From NCBI GenBank assembly GCA_942159475.1, contig OW804094.1, forward strand, positions 50,898,966 to 50,962,965: DNA of 64,000 nt, given 5' to 3'. This document shows, piece by piece, positions 31,919 through 42,779 of the stretch. Each line of letters starts with the position of its first letter. The first letter of the stretch is position 1. A program made the position numbers and the translations under genes. Under the pieces are notes generated by a model. That model saw nothing but the letters and a program-made list of their open reading frames with translations. It was not told where the DNA came from and searched no databases. Source of the DNA: Sthenelais limicola (Eukaryota; Annelida; Polychaeta; Phyllodocida; Sigalionidae).

Positions 31919-32562
31919 CTATTTAATTTGCAACCGAACTGGGGCATTACGCGTGCGTCTAGCCCTTGTCTGGGCTGGGGAAGGGTTGCTAGTATCAGGC
32001 CCCGGATTACTTCTTGTCCGCCTAATACCCGGTAGGACTGGTGGAACAACAGCACCTGGTAATTTCCTAGGCCTCCCAACCCCTTTCTTCGGAGCTATGG
32101 GTGCCTCAGGCTTATCCGGTACTGCTGTTTTCCTAGGTCTGCACGGTTTCTTTTTAGCCTTCGTCTTTTTCTTTTCCTGCACAATGGGTTGAGGTGCCAA
32201 TACAGCCTTTTTCAACCTGCCACGGCCTCCAACTGTTACAGGAGGAGGGGTAGTTGACACAGGAGCTGTAGTTTTTACAGTATCCGTTTTCTTTGTCTTC
32301 CTTCCCCTCTTTCGGACGGGCTTTTCTTGTCCTACTGACTTAACTTTTCGGGGTCTGCCTCTCGGCTTGACCCCTATAGTTATTTTAGCTTTCGCCGCAG
32401 GAACTACACAATCTTTCCCAGCCACTATTTTTCCATCGATCAGTCGGAGAATATCTCTACCTGTTTTAGCTTGCTTTTGAAATTCGAATGCCCGATGCAG
32501 GTTCGCCGCCTGTATGGGTCCATTCTCGTCAAAGGCCGGCTTCAAGTAGTCTATATGATATC
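31919..32562 (-). pseudogene. Integrase C-terminal tail with AT-hooks
   Basis: In the same frame as the integrase core and separated from it by two TGA codons (32,567-32,569 and 32,561-32,563). It starts with the YHIDYLKP end of the GPY/F-type domain. The remainder is extremely basic, with several AT-hook cores: PRGRPRK, GVGRPRK and a weaker GGRGRLKK. AT-hooks bind the minor groove of AT-rich DNA, so I infer a chromatin-tethering tail in place of the chromodomain of chromoviruses. There is no ATG within it, which supports its being part of pol and not a separate gene. Confidence 0.65.
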
Positions 32563-32566
32563 AGAC

Positions 32567-33500
32567 TCATCTCATCAGACCTTCCGAGGTTTCTAATTCA
32601 CAGGTGGTACCTCCTATGAATCTTTTGATGATGTAAGGCCCATCCCATTTGCGACCGATCTTTTTAGAGGCCTTCGGGGGACAGAATCGGTATACTACCT
32701 CCTCCACTTGGAATCTCGGAGGACGAGAACGTTTGTCATAATCCCTTTTCTGGTGGACTGCAGAAATTCCGAGATTATTCCTTACGCACTGGTGCCCCTT
32801 TCTCATACACTGCCTCAAGTGTTCTAGATATCCCACTTTGCATGGGAAATCGAACTCACCTGGTGTCACACCATAGACTAAATCCAGTGGTGCCACCAGC
32901 TCCGTACCAAAGACTACGGAATTCGGAGTACAGAGTGTACTTGCGTGTACTGTGGCCCGATAAGCATGAGCTATACAGGGCGCCAGTATATCCCAGTTAT
33001 CTTCAGTTCCATCTGTTAGACAGGACAACTGCTCCACGAGGACACGGTTGAGTCTCTCGCTTTGGCCATTGCTCATGGGTCTGTAGGGGAGAGTAATTAA
33101 TTTCTCGATCCCCAGCATTTCTAACAAAGATTTCAGGAGTTGAGACCTAAATTTGGGAGCTCCATCAGTTTGCAAAGCAACAGGGCATCCGAATCGTAGA
33201 ATCCACTCCCTGAAGAGTACATCTGCACAACTTTCTGCAGTGTGGTCTGCCATGGGATAGGCTTCGGCCCATTTTGAGAAATGGTCCGTTACCACCATGA
33301 TATAATTGTTTCCCCTGGGAGTTGTCCGAAGAGGTCCCAAGATGTCCAATCCTATCCGATTCCACCTTCACCATGTTTTTCCTTTTTGAGGAGAGAAGTC
33401 CCTCCTCCTTGTCTGGATTTCCTCATACTACATTCCGGACAGGCCCGGATCCATCGTTTCAGATCGTACCTCATCCCCGGCCAGTAATATTTCATTTTCG
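32567..33500 (-). pseudogene. Ty3/Gypsy-type integrase
   Basis: The retroviral-type integrase joins element cDNA to host DNA. The core frame (33349-32567) has DILGPL at the first catalytic Asp, LQTDGAPKF at the second (residue 62) and NGQSERLNRVL with Glu at 98, giving the exact D-x35-E spacing. Upstream, between 33,500 and 33,350, a WIRACPEC-type piece of the zinc-binding HHCC domain is visible. Downstream there is a GPYIIKRF motif of the GPY/F domain. The core triad is intact, but a stop just before the core and two stops after it, together with the missing RT, make this copy defective. Confidence 0.85.
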
Positions 33501-33529
33501 CTGACCAAGAGTTTTTGAATGTACCGAAA

Positions 33530-34005
33530 TGACCCGAGATCTTCGGATCTTCGGACTTCTTATTACCGAGAATTCCAAAAGGATTTCGGAATAATTGCAG
33601 CCCCTCTGCAAGATGTAGTGACCGCGGCAGGGAAAGAGAAGCGCTATAGCAAGCCTATAGTGTGGACGCCACGGTGTGACGATGCCTTTAGCAAACTAAA
33701 GCAAGCCCTAGTAACTTCTCCGGTATTAGGTTTTCCCCGGAAGGTGGGAGACTTTATTCTGGATACAGATGCTAGCGGTTTCGGGATGGCTGGAATCCTG
33801 TCTCAGATCCAGGATGGGAAGGAAGTGGTATTGAGATATGCTAGCAATAGTTTTTCTAAATCGCAGAAGAATTATTGTGCTACTAAACGCGAGCTCTTGG
33901 CCGTTCTGACCTATCTAAAAAAGTTTCGACACTACCTACTGGGAAATCGGAACTTTGTGGTTCGGACAGATCATGCATCCTTACGTTGGCCTCTTCGATC
34001 ACACC
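33530..34005 (+). pseudogene. Inverted RNase H fragment of pol
   Basis: This is the only pol piece on the plus strand. The frame has a connection-like WTPRCDDAFSKLKQAL, then ILDTDASGFGMAGILSQ (first catalytic Asp in the DASG motif), KRELLAVLTYLKKFRHYL (Glu) and FVVRTDHASLRW (Asp). These are the standard Ty3/Gypsy RNase H landmarks. It lies between the protease and integrase frames, where RT-RNase H belongs, but reversed. The RT palm is absent. The protease frame reads through its complement for its last 40 residues or so, so the junction is near 33,990. Confidence 0.9.
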
Positions 34006-35220
34006 GTCATCCTCCTCCCCAGACATGACTGAATCTTGTGAAAGTAAAGTCACACTATACAATCTGCCTACCATCCTTCTCTTCCCGAGCTTAATAGCTC
34101 GCCCGGACGGATTACTAAATGCTACCACAGGCGGTTTCCCATTACCTGATACGTACGTATTCAAGCTTCCCAAGGCATAGTCACTTAGTAATTGTTGATC
34201 TGGCTCGAACATCAATCCATCCGATGTGTCTGAGCCACTGTGAATGTTTAATTCAGCCAGAGTCACTTTGCCGGGTACAAGGGTTACACCTTTTTTGAGT
34301 GTCACCTCCACACCTGCAAGTGAATTTCCGACCTGCACTGCCTTCACAGAGGATTTCTCTTTACTACTACCTTGTCTCTTCCAGAGTTTACAACTCACGG
34401 AATGACTGTAGTTATCCAAGTAAAATAATCCTGACCAATCAAGACTACATCGATGCACATAATAAAAATCTGCACCGAGTATCCCATCCTCAGGGCCTTG
34501 TAGGCCACTGACAACGAGACATGTAATCATATAGGTCCGTCCTCCTATATTCCACGGACATAGCACGCTACCGTAAGTATTAATAGGTGTTCCATCTCCC
34601 ATTGCACACACCGTTCGGACCGAAACCATTGGTGGTGGATGTGGAAGGGAGTCATAGAACTTCTTAGTGATCAAACTGGTAGTAGCACCAGGATCAACCA
34701 AAAAGAATCCATTCCTCCCACCTACTAGTACTGGGGCATACCATCTTTCCCGAACTAATAACTTAGATGGGATCTCCAGAGTTTCCTTTCGTAGCACAGA
34801 AACCTTCTGAATCTTGGCAGGTTTATTACGGTTCTTCTTGACCATTAAAATCTGCCCTTCTTCAGCTTGGAATCCGGATTCCCCCCATCGTATATTAAGG
34901 TCATCCTCCGGATTTCTCAAAGGAGTACAGACCTTCAAAAGAGTTTTACCGTCTGGCAACGATCTAGATTCTCCACCTTTCGACTCGGATTTGTCCTCAC
35001 TTGGGATTAGTCCGAGCGTACTAAGCAGTGCCTGGGCTTTACTCCCAATCTCTATACTACTCTCATACTTCTCTTGGATTGTGGTATTATGAAGCGCCTT
35101 GCCGCCGACCCTCACTACGCTTCTCGTGAGGGCCCCTTCTAGTTTTCCGGATTCTCTGATGCGGCTGCCCTTGCTTCGGATACTGCAAAGAGTTTGAACA
35201 GCCCCTTCTTCTTTGAACAT
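33995..35220 (-). pseudogene. Retropepsin-type aspartic protease region
   Basis: The frame overlaps the end of gag by 82 bp in the -1 phase, as expected for gag-pol frameshifting. Its middle has FFLVDPGATTSLITKKFYDSL, the flap-proximal active-site motif with DPGAT instead of the usual D[ST]GA, and GILGADFYYVHRC, the second conserved motif. The Pro beside the catalytic Asp is unusual and could reduce activity. The C-terminal end runs into the inverted RNase H fragment and is not genuine past about 33,995. Confidence 0.75.
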
Positions 35221-35735
35221 TCAGAGACCTTATGTCCAAATTCACCACAGAAGTAGCAGGGTTTAGTCTTCGGAAACTGTTTCTTTCCCCTATACCCAGA
35301 TTTCTCATAATAATAAGTTTTCGGGGCATCCATGGGGGTTGGTTTTCTATGAGCCTGCCATGTCTGAAGGGCCTGTACTATCGCACAAATGTCAGAGTCT
35401 TCTTCTTCTGACTCTACTTTATCATTGGCATGCAATGCCGCAGTAATCTGGGCAATGACAGACTTTTTCTGGGTCTTATTCCTGTGCCCTCCACTAGCTT
35501 CAGGGGATCCGAAAAAGTCCGGCGCTGAGCTAGCGGTAGTGTTCTGTATGGATACAGTATTCACAGCATCCAAATCAGCTCCCTCGAACACCTCGGACCA
35601 ATGGACGGCCTGATCAAGATCATAAGGTTCCTGGAGTCGTATCCACCAGGCTTCCTTGGCATTGGACAGGCCATCTAGATATACCTTCAAACACAATGTG
35701 CGTCCGGTATAGTCTATAACATTGCCGAAAGCAAT
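35139..35735 (-). pseudogene. Gag C-terminal part with CCHC knuckle
   Basis: Same frame as the preceding gag segment and separated from it by a single TGA at 35,736-35,738. It contains a retroviral zinc knuckle, CYFCGEFGHKVSEC (C-x2-C-x4-H-x4-C), at residues 147-160 of the downstream open piece, preceded by a basic linker. The knuckle is the nucleocapsid part that binds element RNA. Confidence 0.8.
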
Positions 35736-36785
35736 TCAGGCTTTCTTCACAACTTCATTTGCGAAGTTGCGGCTGGTATGATTCATAGTTTGCCTCGAAG
35801 CATAAAAGATGGCCTCCATTTTCCGGGAGTTGTGTTCCCCGAAATTTGCCTCCATATGCTGGACAAACTCTGGGAGTTTCAGTCCAGGGGGTAGTTCACC
35901 TAACTCCTGTACTTGGCGGCGGCAGGTGCATTTCAGAAACATCAGAAAAGTATCATCTGACCAATTCTGAGCCTCTGCCATTACCCTCATTTCTCCCAAA
36001 TGGATGCTCCAACTGTCTTTGGAAGAATCCCATTGTTTTAGGAAAGACATCTTCGGGACATGACTAGCCGCATCCCGCATATACTCATAATGAAATGAGC
36101 TCGCTGCTGGTTCGGGCCCGTCATATCTTAATCCTTGAGTTAAGGATTTATCTTTGAATGAGGGGGTTTCTCTCCTCATCGTTGTTGTGTGACTAGCAGG
36201 AGCATAACTCCGAGGGGAATTCACACCTGTAGTCCCTACAACATCGTGTCGGACATAGGTTCCGTCCGTGACATGTCCACCCGGATAACCTATGGTAACA
36301 TCCGAAAGCTTCTTAATGGTGGAGATGCCAGCGCCTATGCCTGGTCTACCCGCTGTACCAGTGGGTGGAGTGACTGCTCCCTGGTTTGGTGAGGAAGTTT
36401 GGGGATTTTCCGGGGTCATAATCTGGACCTTCTTTTCTCCCCGAACGAAGGAAGCAGGAGTCCTAAGTACATAGGATTCTCCTTGTCCTTCGTTCCTCAC
36501 ACTGCCAGCTTTTTCGGGTGTTGGATCACCTATCAGGGATTCGGGTCTAGTGCCCATCCCCAATCCGAAAATAGCAGCTACCTGCTCCACAGTTGGCTCT
36601 GGTTTCAGAGATTCCGCTGTCTGATCTTGTGGATTTAGCAATCTAGACAGGTCATCTACTCTAGAGACCTCGGTCCGAAGTTTCTCGTTCTCAACCATTA
36701 GTCTGGCTGTAGAACGGTCGCTTCTCTCGGCCAAATCTTGTAGAGTTCTCTGGAGCTCTGCATTTCGGTCTTCCAACATAACCAT
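35736..36785 (-). pseudogene. Gag central part (capsid-like)
   Basis: Open frame of 349 residues. A coiled-coil-like start (NAELQRTLQDLAERSDRS) is followed by a Pro/Gly/Thr-rich linker. A helical block with MSFLKQWDSSKDSW and FVQHMEANFGEH near the C-terminus resembles the retrotransposon Gag capsid region. It follows the N-terminal gag frame with an 88-bp overlap in another phase, so a one-base indel near 36,785 is likely. Confidence 0.65.
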
Positions 36786-37099
36786 TGGTTTCTCTGGCCC
36801 AAGTTAAACTTGTGCGCCCACTCATAGGCTTTGCGCCAAGCATCCACCTGAGACTGCAGAGGTGAAGTAGACTCTCTTCCCTGTCTCTGTGAGACACCCT
36901 CATCCGTCTCGTCCGAACAAAATCTTTCGCGAGGCTCGCGGAATGTCCAGGCATCTTGAACGATCTTCTTTGTGCCTGGACTCGGTCTGGGTACTGTGGT
37001 TCGGACTTTCGGTATAGCACCTATGCCTCTACCTCTGCCCATACCTCCAGTTGCCCCGACCGGTTGTTCTGTCTGACTCGCTCTATCTAGGTCTGCCAT
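36698..37099 (-). pseudogene. Gag N-terminal part
   Basis: Starts at the ATG at 37099, about 120 bp inside the 5' LTR and primer site, which is a reasonable gag start. The first 60 residues are Gly/Arg-rich (GGMGRGRGIG). The following helical stretch runs out of frame before joining the central gag frame. The last 30 residues or so are probably out-of-frame reading. Confidence 0.6.
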
Positions 37100-37200
37100 T
37101 TCTACTGACCTCTTTCTTTATTTTATTTCATAGAATTCTACCTGGATGGATCCGAACACTTTTCAGGCTTTTTGAAAAGCTAACTTCTGGTTGCCGCTAA

Positions 37201-37218
37201 GAACTGGTCACGGCACCA
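37201..37218 (-). promoter_or_regulatory. Primer-binding site
   Basis: On the minus strand TGGTGCCGTGACCAGTT follows the 5' LTR after a 2-nt AT spacer. TGG pairs with the tRNA 3' CCA. The tRNA species cannot be named with certainty. Confidence 0.75.
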
Positions 37219-37220
37219 AT

Positions 37221-37699
37221 TGTAGTGAACTCTGTTCGGGACTCTTAGCTTAGGAATAAAACGGAACAAGGATTACTCTCGTACTCTGGTTTTATTGCCT
37301 CACAACCTGACAGACCAACCTTTGTGGACCAGCCACAAAGGGAACATGAATGCTGTAAAACAGTATAAAACAGGGTGTGGAGAATAAGGAAACATCACAT
37401 ATTCTCATAAAAGCAGAGTTAAAGATAAGCAACACCAGAGATTGGGTAAGAACACATAAAAGGACGTTTCAATAGTATAAAATGGCAATATACAAGGAGA
37501 AGACACAATATAAAGAGATAAATACAAATAATAGTAATAAGACACAAAACCACTCTTCCAGGGTCTGTGCTTCGGATTGATCCGAGAGCCCTCGACCGCC
37601 CTCTGGTGTCGGTCCGAAAGGACTGGACTCAACCAGCGGACAGTCTTGGACTCCCGGACTGTACTATTGTGGAACCCGTAAAAACACACGACCACTACA
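37221..37699 (-). repeat. 5' LTR of the Ty3/Gypsy-type element
   Basis: 479 bp, TGTAGTG...CACTACA, followed by CATA, which matches the left flank. It is the transcription start side for the minus-strand genes. Confidence 0.97.
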
Positions 37700-37760
37700 C
37701 ATATATATACATGGGTATATATATATATTTATATATATATACCCATAAGGTAGAGGTCTG
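37700..37760. repeat. (TA)n palindromic microsatellite
   Basis: ATATATATACATGGGTATAT and its near complement TATATATATACCCATA form a fold-back of simple TA sequence next to the LTR element insertion site. Confidence 0.8.
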
Positions 37761-37869
37761 TTTACCTATTCTATCTATATCTCATGCACTTTTATTATTA
37801 TTATTTACATGTATCCCTATGTATGCAGAGTTGGAATAAAGTAGTTTCTTATCTTATCTTAGTCTTGTG

Positions 37870-38460
37870 TTTACATTGGGTACATTGGAGAAACAAGGGT
37901 CTCTTGATCTTTTGAAAGCTAGCAGTCTAAGATGTACGATTCTTCTATGTCTAAGCAGGGGTATTTTGGTAGTGTGGTGAAGGTAGTTGGTGGGGGTGTC
38001 ATGTGGAAATTTTAGGGCTAATTTCAGTGATTTATTCTGTCGTCTTTGCAGTTTATCTAGTAGGGGCTGGTTTGTATTGTATTGTATTGTATTGTATTAT
38101 TATAATCAAAGTAGGGCAAGATTTTTGTTTGATATATCTTAATGGTGGAGGTGGTATTTAAGTATTTCCTGATTTTGTGGACCTGGTTTATTTTGTGGGT
38201 AATTGTCTTAATTGTATATGAAGATTGTGCTTTGAAGTCAATATTCAACTTATTGTCAATATTGGAACCTAGGTATTTGTAGGTAGGGACGATTTTCAGT
38301 TTTTCGTGTAAGTATAGAATCTGTTAGTTGTTGCTTAATCTTCTATTCTTCTGAAATTTAGAAAAGATTAGATTAGATTTTGTTGTGTTCACTAGAAAAA
38401 GGTTGTTTGAGCACCAGGCTTGTAGGTGGTTGATTGCAGCTTGCATTTTATTGTATATGA
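37870..38460 (-). pseudogene. LINE reverse transcriptase remnant
   Basis: On the minus strand a piece around 38,290-38,100 reads NIDFKAQSSYTIKTITHKIN and TKILPYFDYNN, which matches the post-palm region of LINE reverse transcriptases (the YLG...L...I...LPxFDY pattern). A (TGTAT)n microsatellite at about 38,069-38,098 interrupts it, and other frames continue the similarity to either side. Broken by several stops; no catalytic YADD remains. Confidence 0.6.
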
Positions 38461-38569
38461 TGCAGTTATGCACTTGTCAATTGCAACCCCCACCCCCCCA
38501 CCCCCGGGTAGGTAGGGGAATGGTAGGGGAATGTCTGAGAAAACATTCCCCCACACAGGCGGAGATTTC

Positions 38570-38760
38570 CCTTAGTTTACAGCAATATTAACTAAAGGGT
38601 CGGGGGAATGTCCGCCAGTGCCCACTCTATACCTTAGTTGAAACAGCAATATCAACTGGATGGGTAAGGGAATGTCTGCCAGTGCCCACTCTATACCTTA
38701 GTTGACAGCAATATCAACTGGATGGGTGGGGGAATGTCCGCCAGTGCCCACTCTACCTTG
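38570..38760. repeat. Three-copy tandem repeat, about 63 bp
   Basis: GCCAGTGCCCACTCTA occurs at 38,614, 38,678 and 38,740, each linked to CAGCAATATCAACTGGATGGG. Inside the TIR element. Confidence 0.9.
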
Positions 38761-39024
38761 TTTCCTAAAAGAGTTTTGGTGGTTTTCAGTGTGCATGGGC
38801 TTCTCTAGGGTAAGATCTAAAGTAACAAACCTCCTCAATTATACACACAAAGAGTGTCACCTTTGAACCTGACAGGGAATTAGCACCCCCTATATAGTGT
38901 TTCAACAGTGTCAGGCCTCAACCCAACATGCTGAACATGATGGAGGACTCTTCTACACATGGGGTACCCCACTTTCTCTGACTATACCTGAACTATACTT
39001 ACATCCAGATCCTTTAGTGTTGGA

Positions 39025-39115
39025 GGTAGGGTTAGGGTAGGGGTTAGGGGTGGGGAGGGCTCATGTGGGAGTGGGGGGTTGAGGGGTTAGGGGGGCAATG
39101 GAGGGGAGTTTATGT
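39025..39115. repeat. G-rich block with telomere-like words
   Basis: GGTAGGGTTAGGGTAGGGG is followed by TTAGGGGTGGGGAGGGC and further G runs. Many closely spaced G3-G5 runs could form a G-quadruplex on the plus strand. It is degenerate, not a real telomere array. Confidence 0.75.
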
Positions 39116-39129
39116 CACAAGTCTCCTGT

Positions 39130-39370
39130 AGATATATGCCTGCCCCACCCCCCTAAAAAAATTCAGAAATTTGTTTTTTCATCAATGGAGTCTATCTAGG
39201 CTATCTTTTGATGATAAGAAGCCTACTGCTCCCCACCCTCTGCCCTGTCCCACCCCCACCCCCACTAAACAAATTGAATTTTTGTGGAATTCTTTTTTTT
39301 CTTTTTCATCAATAGAGTGTATCTAGGCCTTCTTCTGAAAGGAAGCCCACTGCGCCCCTCCAACATGTGG
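39130..39370. repeat. Two-copy degenerate tandem repeat, about 125 bp
   Basis: A CCCACCCCC block, an A/T-rich stretch, TTTTTCATCAATGGAGTCTATCTAGG and AGAAGCCTACTGC occur at about 39,140-39,235. They are repeated as CCCACCCCCACC, TTTTTCATCAATAGAGTGTATCTAGG and GGAAGCCCACTGC at about 39,245-39,355. Confidence 0.7.
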
Positions 39371-39799
39371 CATTTATAATTACAATGGTCTATCAACAGG
39401 CTAGTACACATGATTCAATCAAATTATACAAGTATTGAAAACATTGAGCCAACCCTTCGAGATGTACAAAACTGTATGTCATGATGTTTAGATTTCACAT
39501 CTGATTAATGAAAACTGAAAAATATATTTTCTCCAGCTCTACAGAGCTATGTCAACCAAAACACCATTTGCAAAACCTTTCTTAGAATGGCCCTTATATT
39601 TTTGCAATAACAGTTTGTCTAAAAGAAAATGTCTTCTGAAACAATGTGCCCCAGGGGGGTCGGGGATTTACAGAAATGTCTTGCCCTGGGGGTCGGGGAT
39701 TTCATCAAATTTCCCAAAAGGCCAAGGACATTCCCCTACCTACCCGGGGGGGGGGGGGGGGGGGGTTGCAATGGACAAGTGCATAATTGGACCCATGCG

Positions 39800-42080
39800 C
39801 CTCAGTGGATCAGGTCCAGAAGTGGCCTTTCGGAATTCCGCCAAAACCTACTTGGGCAATGTTATAAAATTCTAATAATACAGGATGAAGTTATCTAGTC
39901 ATGTTATGAACCATAACTTGTATCAGAGCTATTCCGGACGTTTATGTGTAAACTCATAATACCTGTTATCACATTAAACTTACTCAAGTGTTTGTACCTC
40001 CAACACCATTGTTGACCTTGTACAGAAGCTACCTGTTACCCTCTACAACTTTTCTGGTATGTCAAGATCATTAATTTAATAACTCTTCGGTGGAGCGAAT
40101 TAGTATGTAATGGGGGATAATATGTTATACCTCATTGTGTCATACTCCTAATTTTCAATTTCTATAAGTTCTTCACTCGTTTATGTTACATACATTATAA
40201 CAGAATCTTACATTCTACAGTACTCAGGAGAAAGGAAAGAAAAAACTGAGAATTTTTGTGGGATCGCTTTAGCTGGGAATGCAACTTTAAAAGGCAGCAA
40301 AAAAGTCAAACAAAAGAGGAAAAAGTGAACCCAGCTTCAAGCCAAAACAAGTTGCAGTTGATATTTTATTATTCTATTACTGATTTGCTGTTTTAAAGTA
40401 TTCACAACTTGTGTCAGCTTAATTCAATTAATTTCCGTTTCCAAAGGAAACGTTTGCAGATTTCAGTAACATGCAACCCTTGGTCAAGTGACAATTATTG
40501 TCATGTATAAGAATATAATTTCCTGACTCTTATTAATGTAGCACTTTGTTGGAGGTTATACGGTAATCAGTCAGACAGTTGCCAAGCTTATGGGCAGGCT
40601 TGAAGAGTAGGTGATGTATTACTAGAGAAGCAAGACAAGATTCTTAGTGAGATAATGATATAATCAGAGATTTGATCTTTTAAAGCCAAGCTGTCCTACC
40701 GATCTGTCCTGCTGATTTATATGAGATTAACACCAACTGCAATGATATCAGATGCCATATGGGCGGGTTCACCACCCAGCAGAGATCAGATTCTAATCAA
40801 TGATGCATGTTTGTCTACCCAATAGAGTAATTTGTCTACTCAATATAATCATTTGCAGATTACTGTAAATCTGCAAACAAAAATTCTTCAACCTAACCAA
40901 ACACACTTTTAAAATAATGCAATGCTTAACTCAGAGATGCCTAAAATGTATCATAAGCAGAATAAGCAGAATTTAATAATAAGCTGAATGTACATTTCTT
41001 ACCCCTTGATGCATATTCAGTGGCATACTAGTCTTAATGAAGGTCATAACAGGTACTTGTGGACAGAACACTCAGTTCTGCCATTATTGCACGCCTGTGT
41101 TTAGACTGGCACACTAAAACACACAAGTGGTGCTCGGTATCACCAATACACACAAATAGACAATACTTTAGTGGTCACACGTGTGTACTAAGTGTTTAAT
41201 CTGCATTACCATCACACACAATTTTCTCCTTTGTGGTCTATTACCAACTTGAAAGTTCTCAGGGCTTTACTGACAATATCAGCAAGAAAGAAGCAAATCT
41301 CAATCATTTTTAAGGATATTGTCTGTAAGGATATCGGTAATGTAAAGTTGTTGTAAATCCAATCGTTTAAACAACATAATTATTATTATCGTTATATTCA
41401 TAATATAGGCTAGCTGTACATAGAACCCATTCAAGTGACTATTCACGTGTACACAGTAGCAAGGTATAGGGTTGATGGTTAGGCTAACTATAGGCGAAGT
41501 TACCGAAAAATGTGTATTTTGTACAAACCTGTTTAAAAATAGTATTAATTCATGAAATGTCGCAGCTTGAATTAAAACATTTCAAACAAACAATATGTGA
41601 AGGTGAAAACATCACCGATTATATTGGAGAAGTCACGCCCCTAACTACGCCGCCTAGGTAACCACGCCCCCCTTGGTCCCGCTTATGACGTCGCCCCTGT
41701 GTTTACCTATGACGTCATAGTCCCAATGCTTCCACGCCCACCTTTCCTTCCACTCTCAACCGCTTCTGCGCCCACGCCACACGTATAATTTTTTCTTTTA
41801 TATATGTAATTGTTTATGGTGAAAATAAAACCTCCTGATGAAGGTTTCAAGGCCATTCCTCCGTTCTGTGTTTATTCCAGCGTAGTGCGGGCGTCCAAGC
41901 CATATATTGCTTGGAAAGTCTTGTACTTCATCACTTGCCATGTTAATATTTACCATTAATATATAACGGTGGGTCAACATCTGCATGCAATTTTAATCGC
42001 CCCTGTCCTCCTCCCGCCCGGTAGCGACACCCCTTACATGGAAATATATGTAAACTTGCCATATTAATGTTGTTCCATTA
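39800..42080. other. No gene recognised; GC/CRE-rich patch
   Basis: Mostly AT-rich and empty. At about 41,630-41,790 there is a patch of CACGCCC boxes with two TGACGTC words, one a full TGACGTCA palindrome (CRE). A TTATATATG stretch and CTCCTGATGAAGG follow it. It could be a promoter or the end of a Penelope-type element; no gene follows in either direction that would decide. Confidence 0.4.
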
Positions 42081-42084
42081 CAAA

Positions 42085-42150
42085 AAACTGAGTCACAAGT
42101 CGGAAAATACATTATTTCAAAGTGTATTATTCACAAAATCTCATTTTAGG
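42085..42150 (-). repeat. Dispersed repeat family B copy, inverse
   Basis: GAGTCACAAGTCGGAAAATA, then CAAAGTGTATTATTCACAAAAT, is the inverse of the pattern seen at 43,940-44,000. Confidence 0.55.
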
Positions 42151-42467
42151 AATGCTCTTATTTTTTGTAGTATCTAGCGCTGTAAGTGGTATGAATACAT
42201 GCCATCCTATGGAGTATATTTGGCTACTTTACTACAAGTTTCCCACCAAGAAATATTGCAAACCTTTTGTAAATCATCACTTGCAACAAGTACTTGAGTA
42301 ATATCAAAATAAAAGCATCCAGTACATCTCAATGTCACTCAATGTCACTCAATGACAGTGCAGGTACATGGGTCACAAATAATACACATACAGAACAATG
42401 AAAACATAATTAAACCTAATGAGGTAATACTTGGCGATACAGGTGTCAACTTTAACATTAGAATTGT

Positions 42468-42778
42468 CAATAGGGGATTTGCATGTCTACTGCAGTGCAC
42501 CCTGGGAGTGATTCTGTTGAAATCTGACATGTACATATTTGGCAACATTTTGATCCAAAATTGCAATATTGTCACCAATATCAGAGCTTGTAAATATGAT
42601 CTATGAAAACCAAATGCATGATGGGAAAGATGGGTTTGTGTCATGGAAACATGTATAACACATGGATAGTAACACTGCAGCATTGTTTTCTATAGGTTTT
42701 ACTTTTAAACTGTACTATTAGTCCCATAATTTCATGCGAATCAAAATTCAAAATGGTGGCTATGCAGATCCCCAATTC
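42468..42778. mobile_element. MITE family C, copy 2
   Basis: About 310 bp, same orientation as 23,709-24,062. It begins CAATAGGGGATTTGCATGTC and ends near GCAGATCCCCAATTC. It shares TCTGTTGAAATCTGACATG, AACCAAATGCATGATGGGAA and ATGCGAATCAAAATTCAAAA. Roughly three-quarters identical by eye. Confidence 0.8.
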
Positions 42779-42779
42779 G

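Larger units (their letters stand above)
26921..37699 (-). mobile_element. Ty3/Gypsy-type LTR retrotransposon, RT-deleted, 10.8 kb
   Basis: Bounded by two 479-bp LTRs that begin TGTAGTG and end CACTACA, flanked on both sides by CATA as a 4-bp target duplication. About five differences between the LTRs (about 1%) mean a recent insertion. In minus-strand order it holds a primer-binding site, gag with a CCHC knuckle, an aspartic protease, then integrase with an AT-hook tail, three accessory frames, a polypurine tract and the 3' LTR. The reverse transcriptase core is missing. In its place is an RNase H fragment in the opposite orientation. Several stops and frameshifts interrupt gag and pol. It must have been mobilised in trans, or damaged after insertion. 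The gene order (integrase after protease/RT, D-x35-E integrase, GPY-like end) fits Metaviridae-type elements. Confidence 0.9.
38466..39786. mobile_element. TIR element with C/G-rich ends, 1.3 kb
   Basis: TTATGCACTTGTCAATTGCA at 38466 is inverted at the right end (TGCAATGGACAAGTGCATAA ends at 39786). The repeat continues through a poly-C/poly-G run and GGGTAGGTAGGGGAATG, about 55 bp in all. No transposase frame is present. The interior holds a three-copy 63-bp tandem repeat, a GGGTTAGGG-type G-rich block and a two-copy repeat. Target duplications could not be fixed. The homopolymer in the right end is about 22 G, a likely site of sequencing uncertainty. Confidence 0.75.

Noticed and set aside
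39025..39115. Interstitial telomere array
   Set aside because: TTAGGG-like words are too few and irregular; the block is generally G-rich and lies inside a TIR element.
41835..41865. CTGATGAAGG near TTCAAGGCC as a third hammerhead
   Set aside because: The GAAA box is absent and stem III cannot be placed; at most a decayed Penelope-type end.
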